A stretch of DNA of 64,000 nucleotides from Gemmata massiliana (GTDB lineage: Bacteria; Planctomycetota; Planctomycetia; Gemmatales; Gemmataceae), in contig NZ_LR593886.1 in NCBI RefSeq assembly GCF_901538265.1, forward strand, positions 620,001 to 684,000, in the 5' to 3' direction. Under the pieces are notes generated by a model that was not told the origin of the DNA, did no database searches, and saw only the letters and a program-made list of their open reading frames with translations. The position numbers and the translations under genes are program-made. Below are positions 42,762 to 50,856 of the stretch, one piece after another (positions within the stretch are counted from its first letter, which is position 1; each line of letters starts with the position of its first letter).

Positions 42762-43586
42762 ATGACGGAACAAGAGTGGCTGAACTGCACGGACCTAACG
42801 CCGATGTTGGAGTTCCTTCGGGGGAACGTGAGCGACCGAAAGTTGCGGCTATTTGCCGTGGCTTGTTGCCGTTCGGTTTGGCACTTGGTGAGCGAACCGT
42901 TAGTGCGCAAGGCTATTGAAATCGCCGAGTGTTATGCGGACGGGCAGGTTCTTGACGAAGACATAGACATTGTGCATCGAGAAGTCGCAAATGAAGAAGC
43001 GGGATGGCACTACGGCGGGGGCGGGGTGCAACTTAATACGGCGGCAGCAGCGGCAGCGGCTACGGCCGCCGAGAGATACGAAATTCACTGGGGCAATGGA
43101 AGTGACTGGTACGTCGCCACCACTGCGGAAGCGAGCGCTGGGGCAGCGGGCTCGGCGTGGTTGGTTTACGCTGAAGCTAGTATCGGGTATTACGACGACG
43201 ATGAACTGCGTTCGCAGAGCCAATTCATCGAAGCGGGGAAAGCCTATGCACAAGCACACGCATCAGATAGTGATTTGAGTGATCACAATGAGGGCTTCCT
43301 AAAAATTTGTCGCGTCGAAGAGCAACGGCAATGCGAGTGCCTACGTTGCTTCTTCGGTGATCCCTTCAAACTCACAATCGTCGATCCCTTTTGGTTGACA
43401 TCCACCGTTCTCGCTTTAGTCGAAAGCATCTACGCCGACCGTGCCTTTGATCGGATGCCGATCCTCGCCGATGCCCTTCAGGACGCCGGGTGCGACAACG
43501 CGGACATCCTCGCTCATTGCCGTGACACTCACGCGACACACGGCCGCGGGTGTTGGGTGGTCGACCTACTGACTGGGCGCAAGTGA
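42762..43586 (+). CDS. Gemmata-lineage protein of the MTEQEWL family
   Basis: 274 aa. TEQEWLNCTDLTPMLEFLRG, SDRKLRLFAVACCRSVW at the start, and RAFDRMPILADALQDAGCDN followed by DILAHCRDTHATHGRGCWVV at the end are hallmarks of a large paralogous family in Gemmata-type genomes. The function is unknown; the N-terminal SDRKLRLFACACCR region and the C-terminal half are the conserved parts. The middle has an Ala run (AAAAAAATAAERY) and is variable. The GC content is a little lower than in its neighbours. It is cytosolic by sequence and may share a transcript with the amidohydrolase. Confidence 0.75.
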   Translation: MTEQEWLNCTDLTPMLEFLRGNVSDRKLRLFAVACCRSVWHLVSEPLVRKAIEIAECYADGQVLDEDIDIVHREVANEEAGWHYGGGGVQLNTAAAAAAATAAERYEIHWGNGSDWYVATTAEASAGAAGSAWLVYAEASIGYYDDDELRSQSQFIEAGKAYAQAHASDSDLSDHNEGFLKICRVEEQRQCECLRCFFGDPFKLTIVDPFWLTSTVLALVESIYADRAFDRMPILADALQDAGCDNADILAHCRDTHATHGRGCWVVDLLTGRK

Positions 43587-43732
43587 ACGCCGGCCGCATC
43601 TCCCAACAACTCAACTCACGCGACACCTCATTCCAAAAGCCGGCAAACGTAAACTTCCGCACCGGTGGCGGTGAGAGGCCAGGTATTTCGTTATCGATTT
43701 TCGCTTTGTGCTTACTTCTTGAGCTAATGGTG

Positions 43733-43761
43733 TTGCAGTCGCGAGCACGGCTTGCTAACCT
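43733..43761 (+). promoter_or_regulatory. Possible sigma-70-type promoter of the sigma-54 activator gene
   Basis: TTGCAG (43733-43738), 17-nt spacer, TAACCT (43756-43761). The predicted start of transcription, about 43768, is at the first ATG. If real, the better translation start is the ATG at 43825, which has GGAAG upstream. Confidence 0.35.
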
Positions 43762-43767
43762 AGCTCC

Positions 43768-44928
43768 ATGCGGAGCGACATTCTCTCGACGCCCGCGGCT
43801 TCCTCTCCCGGAAGCGTTTTTTCGATGCCGAAAAGCGAGCAGTTTTTACCGCCGCTACCCGAGATCGTGGGCACCGCGCCGGCCATGCAAGACGTGTTTC
43901 GTCTTGTTCGCCTCGCCGCGCCCCGATCGGCGAACGTTCTGCTCATAGGTGAAACCGGCACCGGCAAAGAAGTTATCGCGAAAGCCGTTCACAAACTTAG
44001 CCGCCGAGCGGACGGGCCGTTCATCCGCGTGAATTGCGGCGCGCTTCACGAAAACCTGCTCGAAAGCGAACTCTTCGGACACATCAAGGGCTCGTTTACC
44101 GGGGCCGTTGAGAACAAGACCGGCCGGTTTGAAGCCGCGCACGGCGGCACCATCTTTCTGGACGAAATCAACAGCACCTCGCACAAGCTCCAGGTGAAAC
44201 TGCTCCGCGTGCTCCAGGAGCGCGAGTTCGAGCGCGTGGGCGAGAGCCGGACGATCCGCGTCGATGTGCGGGTGGTCGCGGCGACGAACACGTCGCTGGA
44301 ACAGGCCGTTGAAGACGGCGAGTTTCGCGAAGACCTCTATTACCGGCTGAACGTCATTCCGATCGCGTTACCCCCTCTGCGCGAGCGCCGCGACGACATT
44401 CCCCTCCTAGCTCAGTTCTTCCTCAAGCGGTACGGCGACTTGCACAAGTGCCCCGTGCCGGAACTGACCCCGATCGCGCTCGACGCACTCAAAGCTCACG
44501 ACTGGCCCGGGAACGTGCGCGAGTTGGAAAACACCCTGGAACGCCTCACGGTGTTCGCCGACGGCGGGCCGCTCACGCCGGAACTGCTCCGGTTCGGGCG
44601 CCCACGCCCGGTCATTCGCGCTTCGCGTGGCAGCGGGGCACCGACCGATGTGCCGTCGCTGATTCACGCACTGGTTCGCGCCGGGATGCACGCGCCGCGC
44701 CCGGCTCACATCAAGCTCCACAAGTTCCTCGTTGACGGCGTCGAACGCGAGTTGATCGAAGAAGTCCTGCGCGAGTGCGGTGACAACCAAGTGAAGGCCG
44801 CCGACAGGCTGGGCATCAACCGCAACACGCTGCACAAGAAGCGGGAAGAGTATCGCAAGGCCGACGCGGGCGGGGTCGACATCCCCTCGAGCGAACCGCC
44901 CGCCGAACCGCCAGCAGCGGCCGGGTGA
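43768..44928 (+). CDS. Sigma-54-dependent transcriptional activator without N-terminal input domain
   Basis: 386 aa from ATG 43768; a start at 43825 (367 aa) has the better ribosome site. The AAA+ domain spans about 33-270: Walker A GETGTGKE (61-68), Walker B GTIFLDEIN, R-finger EDLYYRLNVIPIALPPLRER and the sigma-54-contact loop. That loop reads G108-S-F-T-G-A113 instead of GAFTGA. A short linker leads to an HTH_8/Fis-type DNA-binding domain (LIEEVLRECGDNQVKAADRL, GINRNTLHKKREEYRK, about 330-365). No receiver, GAF or PAS domain precedes the AAA+ module. It overlaps nothing but lies only 3 bp before the precorrin-2 dehydrogenase-like gene. Confidence 0.9.
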   Translation: MRSDILSTPAASSPGSVFSMPKSEQFLPPLPEIVGTAPAMQDVFRLVRLAAPRSANVLLIGETGTGKEVIAKAVHKLSRRADGPFIRVNCGALHENLLESELFGHIKGSFTGAVENKTGRFEAAHGGTIFLDEINSTSHKLQVKLLRVLQEREFERVGESRTIRVDVRVVAATNTSLEQAVEDGEFREDLYYRLNVIPIALPPLRERRDDIPLLAQFFLKRYGDLHKCPVPELTPIALDALKAHDWPGNVRELENTLERLTVFADGGPLTPELLRFGRPRPVIRASRGSGAPTDVPSLIHALVRAGMHAPRPAHIKLHKFLVDGVERELIEEVLRECGDNQVKAADRLGINRNTLHKKREEYRKADAGGVDIPSSEPPAEPPAAAG

Positions 44929-44931
44929 GTC

Positions 44932-45531
44932 GTGTTCCCCATTCTCCTCGACTTGCGTGGGAAGCTCGTTTGCGTGATCGGGGGAGGCGCGGTCGGTTCG
45001 CGCAAAACGCGGGCAGCCGTTGACGCGGGCGCGAGCGTTCGCGTAGTCGATCCACAGGTCACACTTTCACTTCCAGATCCAATCACTCACATCACCGAGC
45101 TGTATCGCGCAGAACACCTCGAAGGCGCGACTCTCGTGTTCGCGTGTGCCACCCCCGAAGTCAACACGCGAGTTGTAGCCGACGCCCACCAACACGGAAT
45201 TTGGGTGAACGCGGCTTCGTCGCCGGACGCGGGCGATTTCACATTGCCCGCAGTCGTGCGCCGCGGAGGGTTAACGCTGGCCGTCAGCACTGAAGGCGCG
45301 TCGCCCGCTCTGGCCCGCCGCATTCGCGAAAAGCTCGAATCTGAGTTCGACAACATATTTGCAGTGTGGGTGCAAATACTCGCCGAGGTGCGGACCGAAG
45401 TGCTTGCGACTGTGGCGGATGAAGTCCGCCGGCGCGAGCTGCTCGATTCCTTCGCTGATTGGTCCTGGCTCACGCGGCTGCGCGCGGAAGGTACTGAGGC
45501 CGTGCGTCAGGCAATGCGGGCCTGTTTGTGA
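44932..45531 (+). CDS. Precorrin-2 dehydrogenase / sirohydrochlorin ferrochelatase-like protein (CysG N-terminal/Met8 type)
   Basis: 199 aa from GTG 44932. MFPILLDLRGKLVCVIGGG is the NAD-binding start of the siroheme synthase N-terminal family (GGGAVGSRKTRAAVDAGASV, Rossmann motif), followed by LVFACATPEVNTRVVADAHQ, IWVNAASSPDAGDFTLPAVV and STEGASPALARRIREKLE, all typical. Members oxidise precorrin-2 to sirohydrochlorin and may insert iron, for siroheme or heme d1. It follows the sigma-54 activator after 3 bp and is likely cotranscribed with it, an unusual pairing. Confidence 0.88.
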   Translation: MFPILLDLRGKLVCVIGGGAVGSRKTRAAVDAGASVRVVDPQVTLSLPDPITHITELYRAEHLEGATLVFACATPEVNTRVVADAHQHGIWVNAASSPDAGDFTLPAVVRRGGLTLAVSTEGASPALARRIREKLESEFDNIFAVWVQILAEVRTEVLATVADEVRRRELLDSFADWSWLTRLRAEGTEAVRQAMRACL

Positions 45532-45894
45532 GAGTGCGATCGCCCTCGCGCTTGCGAGGAGTCGTTTGGGTATAATCAGCTCGTTTCGTCCGTGTCGCGG
45601 AGTATGAAGAATCCGCGTTTCACTCGAACAGAGTAAAGTTCCAGCCGCATTCAACTCTGAGCCTGCAACTGTCCGAATACACGAGTTCGACCCACCGGCG
45701 GTAAAATCGGCAGAGGCGTTAAAAAACAAGTGCGAGGCGCAAACGGACTTGGTAGACCAATTGAGGCTCCAGGGATTGAAACTCAATAGGCACCGAGGTG
45801 GGGAGTCCCAGATTCCAGGGGTTGAAATTCCTGGTTCTGAAAGATGTGAACGCGGAGTTGATGGGTCGGTTTTGATTTCTCGGCAAGGGCGGAC
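45532..45894. other. Intergenic region with TATAAT box and two CRISPR-repeat-like words
   Basis: 363 bp without a gene. TATAAT lies at 45571-45576 but no matching -35 box is seen. CTCCAGGGATTGAAACT (45767-45783) and TTCCAGGGGTTGAAATT (45813-45829) are 46 nt apart and agree in 14 of 17 positions; the second also forms a small hairpin CCAGG...CCTGG. The stretch 45735-45760 (GGCGCAAACGGACTTGGTAG) resembles a tRNA-Leu D-arm but no tRNA can be folded. The region directly before the next ATG has no strong ribosome site. Confidence 0.35.
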
Positions 45895-47976
45895 ATGAAC
45901 CTGCTCGTGACGTGGAAAAAGGTGCTGCTGTTCGGTGCCTTCGGTGCGGTCGGCTGTCTGGCCGGCTGGCTCGTCGGTGAGCCGCTCATGTGGGCGTCCC
46001 GATCGGTCGCGGAGGCGGCCGGGGCCAAGGACGTTCCGTCGCTCATCTCCAAACCGGCGCCCCAATTCGCCGAACCGCCCCCGCTTCCCAGCGACTTCCG
46101 CGAGCGCGTTGAGAAGGCAGGCGGGAAGTCCGGAGACGTGCAGCTCTCGCTCATCTGGTACAACGCCAACGACCTCGACTTGTACTGCAAGGATCCGAAC
46201 GGCGACGTCGTTTTCTACAAGAACCCGCGCGTACCCAGCGGCGGCGAACTGGACGTGGACGCAAATGCCGGCACGACGCGCAGCGGCCTCCCCACGGTAC
46301 TGACCACCGAGCCGGTCGAGAACATTTACTGGCCGAAGGGCGGCGCACCGGCCGGTCGCTATCAGGTGTTCGTCAACTATTTCGCCCACCGCCCGGCGAC
46401 CGGGGCGCCCAACGCGACCAAGTACAAGGTGAACGTCCTCCACGACGGTCAGCGGTACGAGTTTACAGGAACCATCGAGCACGGCGGCACACAGCGGAAC
46501 GAGCGCCTGATTTACGAGTTCGAGTTGAAGCCCCGGCTCGAACTGTTAGCCCCCGACGAAGTGAATTTGCTTCCAGCCGCGCCCGCGATCAAACTTCCGG
46601 TCGCAATCCGGCGGACGTACTACAAGGGACCGGTCGAGGTGCGAGCCGAGAATCTCCCGGAAGGTGTGGCCGCGGGTACACTCACCATTCCCGAAGGCGA
46701 GAACGAGGGCGAAATCGAACTCCAAGCCGTCGAAGGCGCGAAGGAAATCAAGAAGGCCGCCATCAAACTCGTCGCCACCGGCGGCAGTCTCGATTCATCG
46801 GCCAGCGTGCAGGTCGCCACACTCAAGCCGGTCGTCGCGTTCTCTCTTTTCGCAACACTTTCTACTGGCGCATGGACGGCACTACTCGCGATCGGGTTGT
46901 GCCTCGCGCTCCTGGCCGGGCAGAACAAGTACCTCGGCAAACCGTTGTTCGCATCGAGCCGCATTCCGCTGTTGGTCGTGATTCTGGGAGCGGGAGGGGC
47001 CGGCTTCGTGTCGGGGAGCGTCGGACAGTTGCTCTTTTTTGCGCTGCTCGCGAGCGGCGCCGCGAACCTCGGCTTTCTGGTCGGCTGGGTGCTTCTTGGC
47101 GCGCTCCTCGGGTGGGGCATTAGTCGCTTCGTCCCGAACCTGGACGGCCTGAAGGCGGCGCTCGCGGGCCTGGGCGGTGGGTTGCTCGGTGCGGGCGCGT
47201 TCCTGCTCCTGTCCGAACTCGCGCAGTGGACCGGGCGCTTCGGTGGTGCAGTGATACTTGGTTTCTGTATCGGGCTGATGGTCGCGGTGGTCGAAGCCGC
47301 GTTCCGGCGCGCGTGGATCGAAGTGCGCTACGGTGAGCGCGAAGTAATTACCGTGAATCTCGGTGCCGAACCGGTGCGGATCGGTGGGGACTCGAAGGCC
47401 TGCACCGTCTGGGCACGCGGAGCCGCTTCGATCGCTCTCAAATACTGGATTCGCGACGGGCAGGTACAGTGCGCGGACGTGCCTGGGAAGCAAGAAACGC
47501 CCGTCGCGGACGGTGATACGCGGACGGCCGGCAACGTAACTGTGATCGTGCGCACGAGCAGCGCTGTCGCACCAATGGAAGACACCCGGCCGACCGTGGT
47601 ACGCGCGGCCGCGCCCACGGCCCCTGCGCCGGCGCGACCGGAACCCGTGGCGACATCACCGCCGCCTCCCGCGGCGCCCGCTCCGCTCGATTACGACGAC
47701 GGGCTGCCGATGCCGTTGTCACCTCCCCTGCCCGCGCGACCCGCGGTGACGTCCATTCTCGATCTGGACGACGGCCCGGCTCAGACGGTGCGATCGGCTG
47801 GCGCGGCGCCAGCTCCGTCGAAATCCTCCGCTCCGTCAGCACCCGTCGCGGCCCCGCGCCCGGCGCCGACGAGTACACCCAATTCCAGCGCTGTGGACGT
47901 GTGCCCGACGTGCGGTCGGAAGATACCCGGGCGCACCGGCGCCCGATACTGTGTGGTTTGCGACCGGACGTTTTGA
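45895..47976 (+). CDS. Multi-domain membrane protein: DUF2135-like, 6 or so TM, FHA-like and zinc-ribbon domains
   Basis: 693 aa. Order: TM1 (about 11-30); a DUF2135/YfaP-like beta domain (about 80-175; GDVQLSLIWYNANDLDLYCK, NPRVPSGGELDVDANAGT, NIYWPKGGAPAGRYQVFVNY); a second beta domain (215-305); a TM block (about 310-470, rich in Gly, for example GFLVGWVLLGALLGWGISRF); an FHA-like fold (about 475-555; TVNLGAEPVRIGGDSKACTV, ALKYWIRDGQVQ); a Pro/Ala linker (560-665); and a C-terminal zinc ribbon with CPTCG and CVVCD pairs (669-691). FHA domains read phospho-threonine. The FHA call is weak in sequence but fits the neighbours, a VWA protein and a PP2C phosphatase. Confidence 0.6.
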   Translation: MNLLVTWKKVLLFGAFGAVGCLAGWLVGEPLMWASRSVAEAAGAKDVPSLISKPAPQFAEPPPLPSDFRERVEKAGGKSGDVQLSLIWYNANDLDLYCKDPNGDVVFYKNPRVPSGGELDVDANAGTTRSGLPTVLTTEPVENIYWPKGGAPAGRYQVFVNYFAHRPATGAPNATKYKVNVLHDGQRYEFTGTIEHGGTQRNERLIYEFELKPRLELLAPDEVNLLPAAPAIKLPVAIRRTYYKGPVEVRAENLPEGVAAGTLTIPEGENEGEIELQAVEGAKEIKKAAIKLVATGGSLDSSASVQVATLKPVVAFSLFATLSTGAWTALLAIGLCLALLAGQNKYLGKPLFASSRIPLLVVILGAGGAGFVSGSVGQLLFFALLASGAANLGFLVGWVLLGALLGWGISRFVPNLDGLKAALAGLGGGLLGAGAFLLLSELAQWTGRFGGAVILGFCIGLMVAVVEAAFRRAWIEVRYGEREVITVNLGAEPVRIGGDSKACTVWARGAASIALKYWIRDGQVQCADVPGKQETPVADGDTRTAGNVTVIVRTSSAVAPMEDTRPTVVRAAAPTAPAPARPEPVATSPPPPAAPAPLDYDDGLPMPLSPPLPARPAVTSILDLDDGPAQTVRSAGAAPAPSKSSAPSAPVAAPRPAPTSTPNSSAVDVCPTCGRKIPGRTGARYCVVCDRTF

Positions 47977-48053
47977 ATATTGTGAGTGTGGGTACCATCG
48001 AGCGACCGCGAGAAAACTCAGCCTTCCATGAACGAAGACGAGGAGCTTCTGTT

Positions 48054-48950
48054 ATGCCCTACGATATGCAGATCGATCGCTCGAATCCCGGGTGTATTGT
48101 GTTCCTGGTGGACCTGTCCAACTCGATGCTGGACGGGATCGCGGGCACGCAGCGGGCGAAGATGGACACCGTTTCCACCGCCATCAACCGGTTCTTCCAG
48201 GAACTCATCACGAGCTGCGAAAAGGGCGAAGAGAAACCGCGTAATTACTTCGACGTGGGCCTGATCGGGTACACCACCGACGCCAACGGGGTCGCCATCG
48301 TCCGCCCGCTGTTCCAGGGGGCACTGTCCGGGCGCGACCTCGTTTCCATCAGCGAACTGTACGACACCCCGCTCGAAATCGAGCAGCGGCGCAAGAAAGA
48401 ATTCGTGGACGACGGCGCCGGCGGGCTCACGGAAATGGAGCGCCAGATCGCGTTCCCGGTCTGGTTCCGCTCGCCGGCCCAGGGCGAGATGTTCGGCACT
48501 CCGATGTGTACCGCGCTCGGGTACTGCAAGCAGGTGATCCAGACGTGGATCGACGCCCACTCGGGCAGTTTCCCTCCGATGGTCATCAACCTGACCGACG
48601 GCGAGTCCACCGACGGGGTGCCGGTGCCGTTCGCCGAGGAACTCAAGGGGCTGGCGACCGCGGACGGCAACGTGTTGCTGTTCAACTGCCACCTGTCCGG
48701 GCGCGACGCGCAACCCGTGTTCCTCCCGCCGACCGAGGCGCAACTGCCCGACGAGTACGCTCGCGACCTGTTCGGGATGTCCAGCCCGCTGCCGGACAAA
48801 CTGCGGCACATGGCCGAGGTGAAGGGCATTTCCGCGCCTTTGGGGTGCAAGGCGATGGCGTTCAACGCGGACGCGGTGAGCCTGCTCAAGCTCCTGAACG
48901 TCGGCACCCAGGTAGTCGCAGCTGCCACTCTCCCGCCGCACCTGCGGTAA
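48054..48950 (+). CDS. TerY-like cytosolic VWA protein
   Basis: 298 aa from ATG 48054, with GAGGAG upstream. One VWA domain with an intact MIDAS: D20-L-S-N-S24 (VFLVDLSNSMLDGI), Thr about 148 (GTPMCTALGYCKQV) and Asp about 182 (MVINLTDGESTDG). The layout, with RAKMDTVSTAINRFFQEL after the MIDAS and no TM segment, is that of TerY-type VWA proteins, which co-occur with PP2C phosphatases and kinases in predicted phospho-signalling triads. The C-terminal part (DLFGMSSPLPDKLRHMAE) is of unknown fold. It stands 77 bp after the FHA-like membrane gene. Confidence 0.85.
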   Translation: MPYDMQIDRSNPGCIVFLVDLSNSMLDGIAGTQRAKMDTVSTAINRFFQELITSCEKGEEKPRNYFDVGLIGYTTDANGVAIVRPLFQGALSGRDLVSISELYDTPLEIEQRRKKEFVDDGAGGLTEMERQIAFPVWFRSPAQGEMFGTPMCTALGYCKQVIQTWIDAHSGSFPPMVINLTDGESTDGVPVPFAEELKGLATADGNVLLFNCHLSGRDAQPVFLPPTEAQLPDEYARDLFGMSSPLPDKLRHMAEVKGISAPLGCKAMAFNADAVSLLKLLNVGTQVVAAATLPPHLR

Positions 48951-48956
48951 CCAACG

Positions 48957-49050
48957 GTTCCAGGTTCCAAGTCCCAGAGTTCCCGGTTGAAGTCGGGACT
49001 TGGTCTTGTGTGCTTTAAACTTGGAACCTGGGAACTCCGGACCTGGAACT
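48957..49050. repeat. Palindromic element between VWA and PP2C genes (family D)
   Basis: Two nested inverted repeats: CCAGGTTCCAAGT (48960-48972) with ACTTGGAACCTGG (49019-49031), and CCAAGTCCC (48967-48975) with GGGACTTGG (48995-49003). Variants of GGGAACTC and CCTGGAACT recur outside them. The element fills the whole 106-bp gap between two genes that appear to work together, so it could be a processing or attenuation site in one transcript. Confidence 0.6.
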
Positions 49051-49056
49051 CGGATA

Positions 49057-50817
49057 ATGGACCCGATCTCCGCCGATCCGCCCCCCGGCTGTGTCGTACT
49101 GTTGCTCAGCCTGTCGGCCGAGATGACCGCGAACGTGGTCACCGAAACCGGCACTTTGACGGCGGCCGCGGCGGAACGGCGCCTGGCGGCGGGGGTCGTC
49201 GAAGGGTTGGTGAGCGCGGTCGCGGCCGGGCACGCGACGGGGCCGATCGACGTGGCCGTTCTGGGTTGCCGCGCGCTCGAGGACGGGGCATTTCAACTGA
49301 TTTCGCTGTTGCCAGTCGGTGACCCGAAACCGCAATTCCTCCCGCTCGCACAACTCGCGCGAATGTTCGCGCTTGAACACGCAACAACCACGGACCAGCC
49401 GCGCGAGTGGGTCACGGCCCCCGAATGCGAGGGAGAAGCGTGCGCGCCCCCGGCGCTCGCGCGCGTCTACCAGATGGTGTCGGTGTGGCTCACCGGCCGG
49501 TTCGCGTCGCGTGCGCCGGTTGTGGTTCACTGCACCACCGCCGGCGCGCTCAACGAAACGTACTTTCGGACCGCGCGCTCGCTGCGCCTGCTGGCAACGG
49601 CACACGGCACGCCGCGTTTGCTGCACTACGTGTTCGATCCGGAACCGGAGAGCGAGGTCGTCGAGCGGCTCGCGGACGTTTCGGCCGAATTACCCGCGAA
49701 GGATGGCTCAACGCGGCGCGCGGTGTTCGTCAATTCGTGGGACATCCGCGACCCGCTGAGCGCGATTTTCTCCTACGCCCCACGAAGAGACACGATTCCT
49801 TGGCGCCGCGGCCGCGCGGGATTTCGCACGACCACGACGATGTGGACCCAGAAGCTGGGGAACGCGCCGGACCAGTGGGAAGACGCCTTTGCACTGGATG
49901 AATCATCCAGCGCAACGGCCGTGTCCGACGGGGCGAGTGCGGGCATCTTTTGCAGCATTTGGGCGCAGCAGTTGAGCCGGCGGTTCCTGTCCGATCGGCC
50001 CGACGCACGCGATCCGGCCGCCCTGAACCGGTGGGTGAATGATCTGCGTGCCGAGTGGCGCACCGCGATCAATTACGACAACCTGAACTGGTCGAAGCAG
50101 GCGAGAGTCGATCAGGTGGGCGCGGCCGCGACTCTCTTGGGACTGGAACTCGGTCCCGCGGACGCACAAGGCCGGCGCCCGTGGCGCGCGTGTGCGGTCG
50201 GCGACGCGAGCCTCTTTTGGGTCCGCGCCAACCGGTTGCTCGCGACGTTCCCGGTGGTCGCGGCCGACCAGTTCGGGTCCGCGCCGCTTTTAGTTCGATC
50301 GAATCCGGGGTTCCGGACGCTCGCCCTCGTCGCGGCCGGCACGTGCGAACCCAACGACCGGTTCGTGCTCGCGACCGACGCCGTTGCCGCCCGCCTGTTC
50401 CGGAGCATGGTGGCCGACTACGACCTGGATTGGGGCCGGTTCGAGGCGCTCGACGAGGTCGACTGGTGCGCGGAGATGGACGCGCTCCGCAAATCGAACG
50501 ACATGGTGAACGACGACTGCACGCTCATCGTGCTCCGCGTCAGCGAGTTCACGGGCGCGACCGAGGTGCCCGACTTCGGAGACGTTGAAGAACAGGAAGA
50601 CCTTCCGTTTGCCGAAACGGAACCGTTCGCCGAAGACATCGAAGACGCGGAGCCGGCGCACCCAGTCGCCAGTTCCGCGCGTTCGGCCGAAGCGGACTTC
50701 ACCGCGGACGACATCGACGACTCGATGATCGAAGAGCCTTCCGATCTGTTAGAACCGGGACCAGAAGAACTCCCGCCGACCGACGATTCCCCGAAATCAA
50801 CGGACCCGAGCAAATGA
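49057..50817 (+). CDS. VWA-like and PP2C-like phosphatase fusion
   Basis: 586 aa from ATG 49057. The N-terminal third (about 1-240) looks like a degenerate VWA fold: GCVVLLLSLSAEMTANVV takes the place of the MIDAS strand but the Asp is Ser (S-L-S-A-E). Residues about 265-490 are a PP2C domain of the TerY-associated kind: WEDAFALDESSS, ATAVSDGASAG, ACAVGDASLFWV, FVLATDAVAARLF and NDDCTLIVLRV. All five positions carry the expected acidic metal ligands, except that the usual SDG is ATDA. The tail (500-586) is acidic and probably disordered. It should dephosphorylate Ser/Thr in the cassette. No kinase gene is adjacent. Confidence 0.75.
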   Translation: MDPISADPPPGCVVLLLSLSAEMTANVVTETGTLTAAAAERRLAAGVVEGLVSAVAAGHATGPIDVAVLGCRALEDGAFQLISLLPVGDPKPQFLPLAQLARMFALEHATTTDQPREWVTAPECEGEACAPPALARVYQMVSVWLTGRFASRAPVVVHCTTAGALNETYFRTARSLRLLATAHGTPRLLHYVFDPEPESEVVERLADVSAELPAKDGSTRRAVFVNSWDIRDPLSAIFSYAPRRDTIPWRRGRAGFRTTTTMWTQKLGNAPDQWEDAFALDESSSATAVSDGASAGIFCSIWAQQLSRRFLSDRPDARDPAALNRWVNDLRAEWRTAINYDNLNWSKQARVDQVGAAATLLGLELGPADAQGRRPWRACAVGDASLFWVRANRLLATFPVVAADQFGSAPLLVRSNPGFRTLALVAAGTCEPNDRFVLATDAVAARLFRSMVADYDLDWGRFEALDEVDWCAEMDALRKSNDMVNDDCTLIVLRVSEFTGATEVPDFGDVEEQEDLPFAETEPFAEDIEDAEPAHPVASSARSAEADFTADDIDDSMIEEPSDLLEPGPEELPPTDDSPKSTDPSK

Positions 50818-50856
50818 CTGTGGGAGCACACGTGCTCTCCACCCCGCACAAATCGT

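Noticed and set aside
45735-45835. tRNA-Leu-like words near 45735-45760
   Set aside because: A GGACTTGGTAGACC stretch resembles a D-arm, but no acceptor stem, anticodon stem or T-arm of the right spacing can be folded.
45760-45835. CRISPR array
   Set aside because: Only two imperfect 17-nt copies, no repeat of normal length, no further copies and no cas gene; reported only as a low-interest observation.
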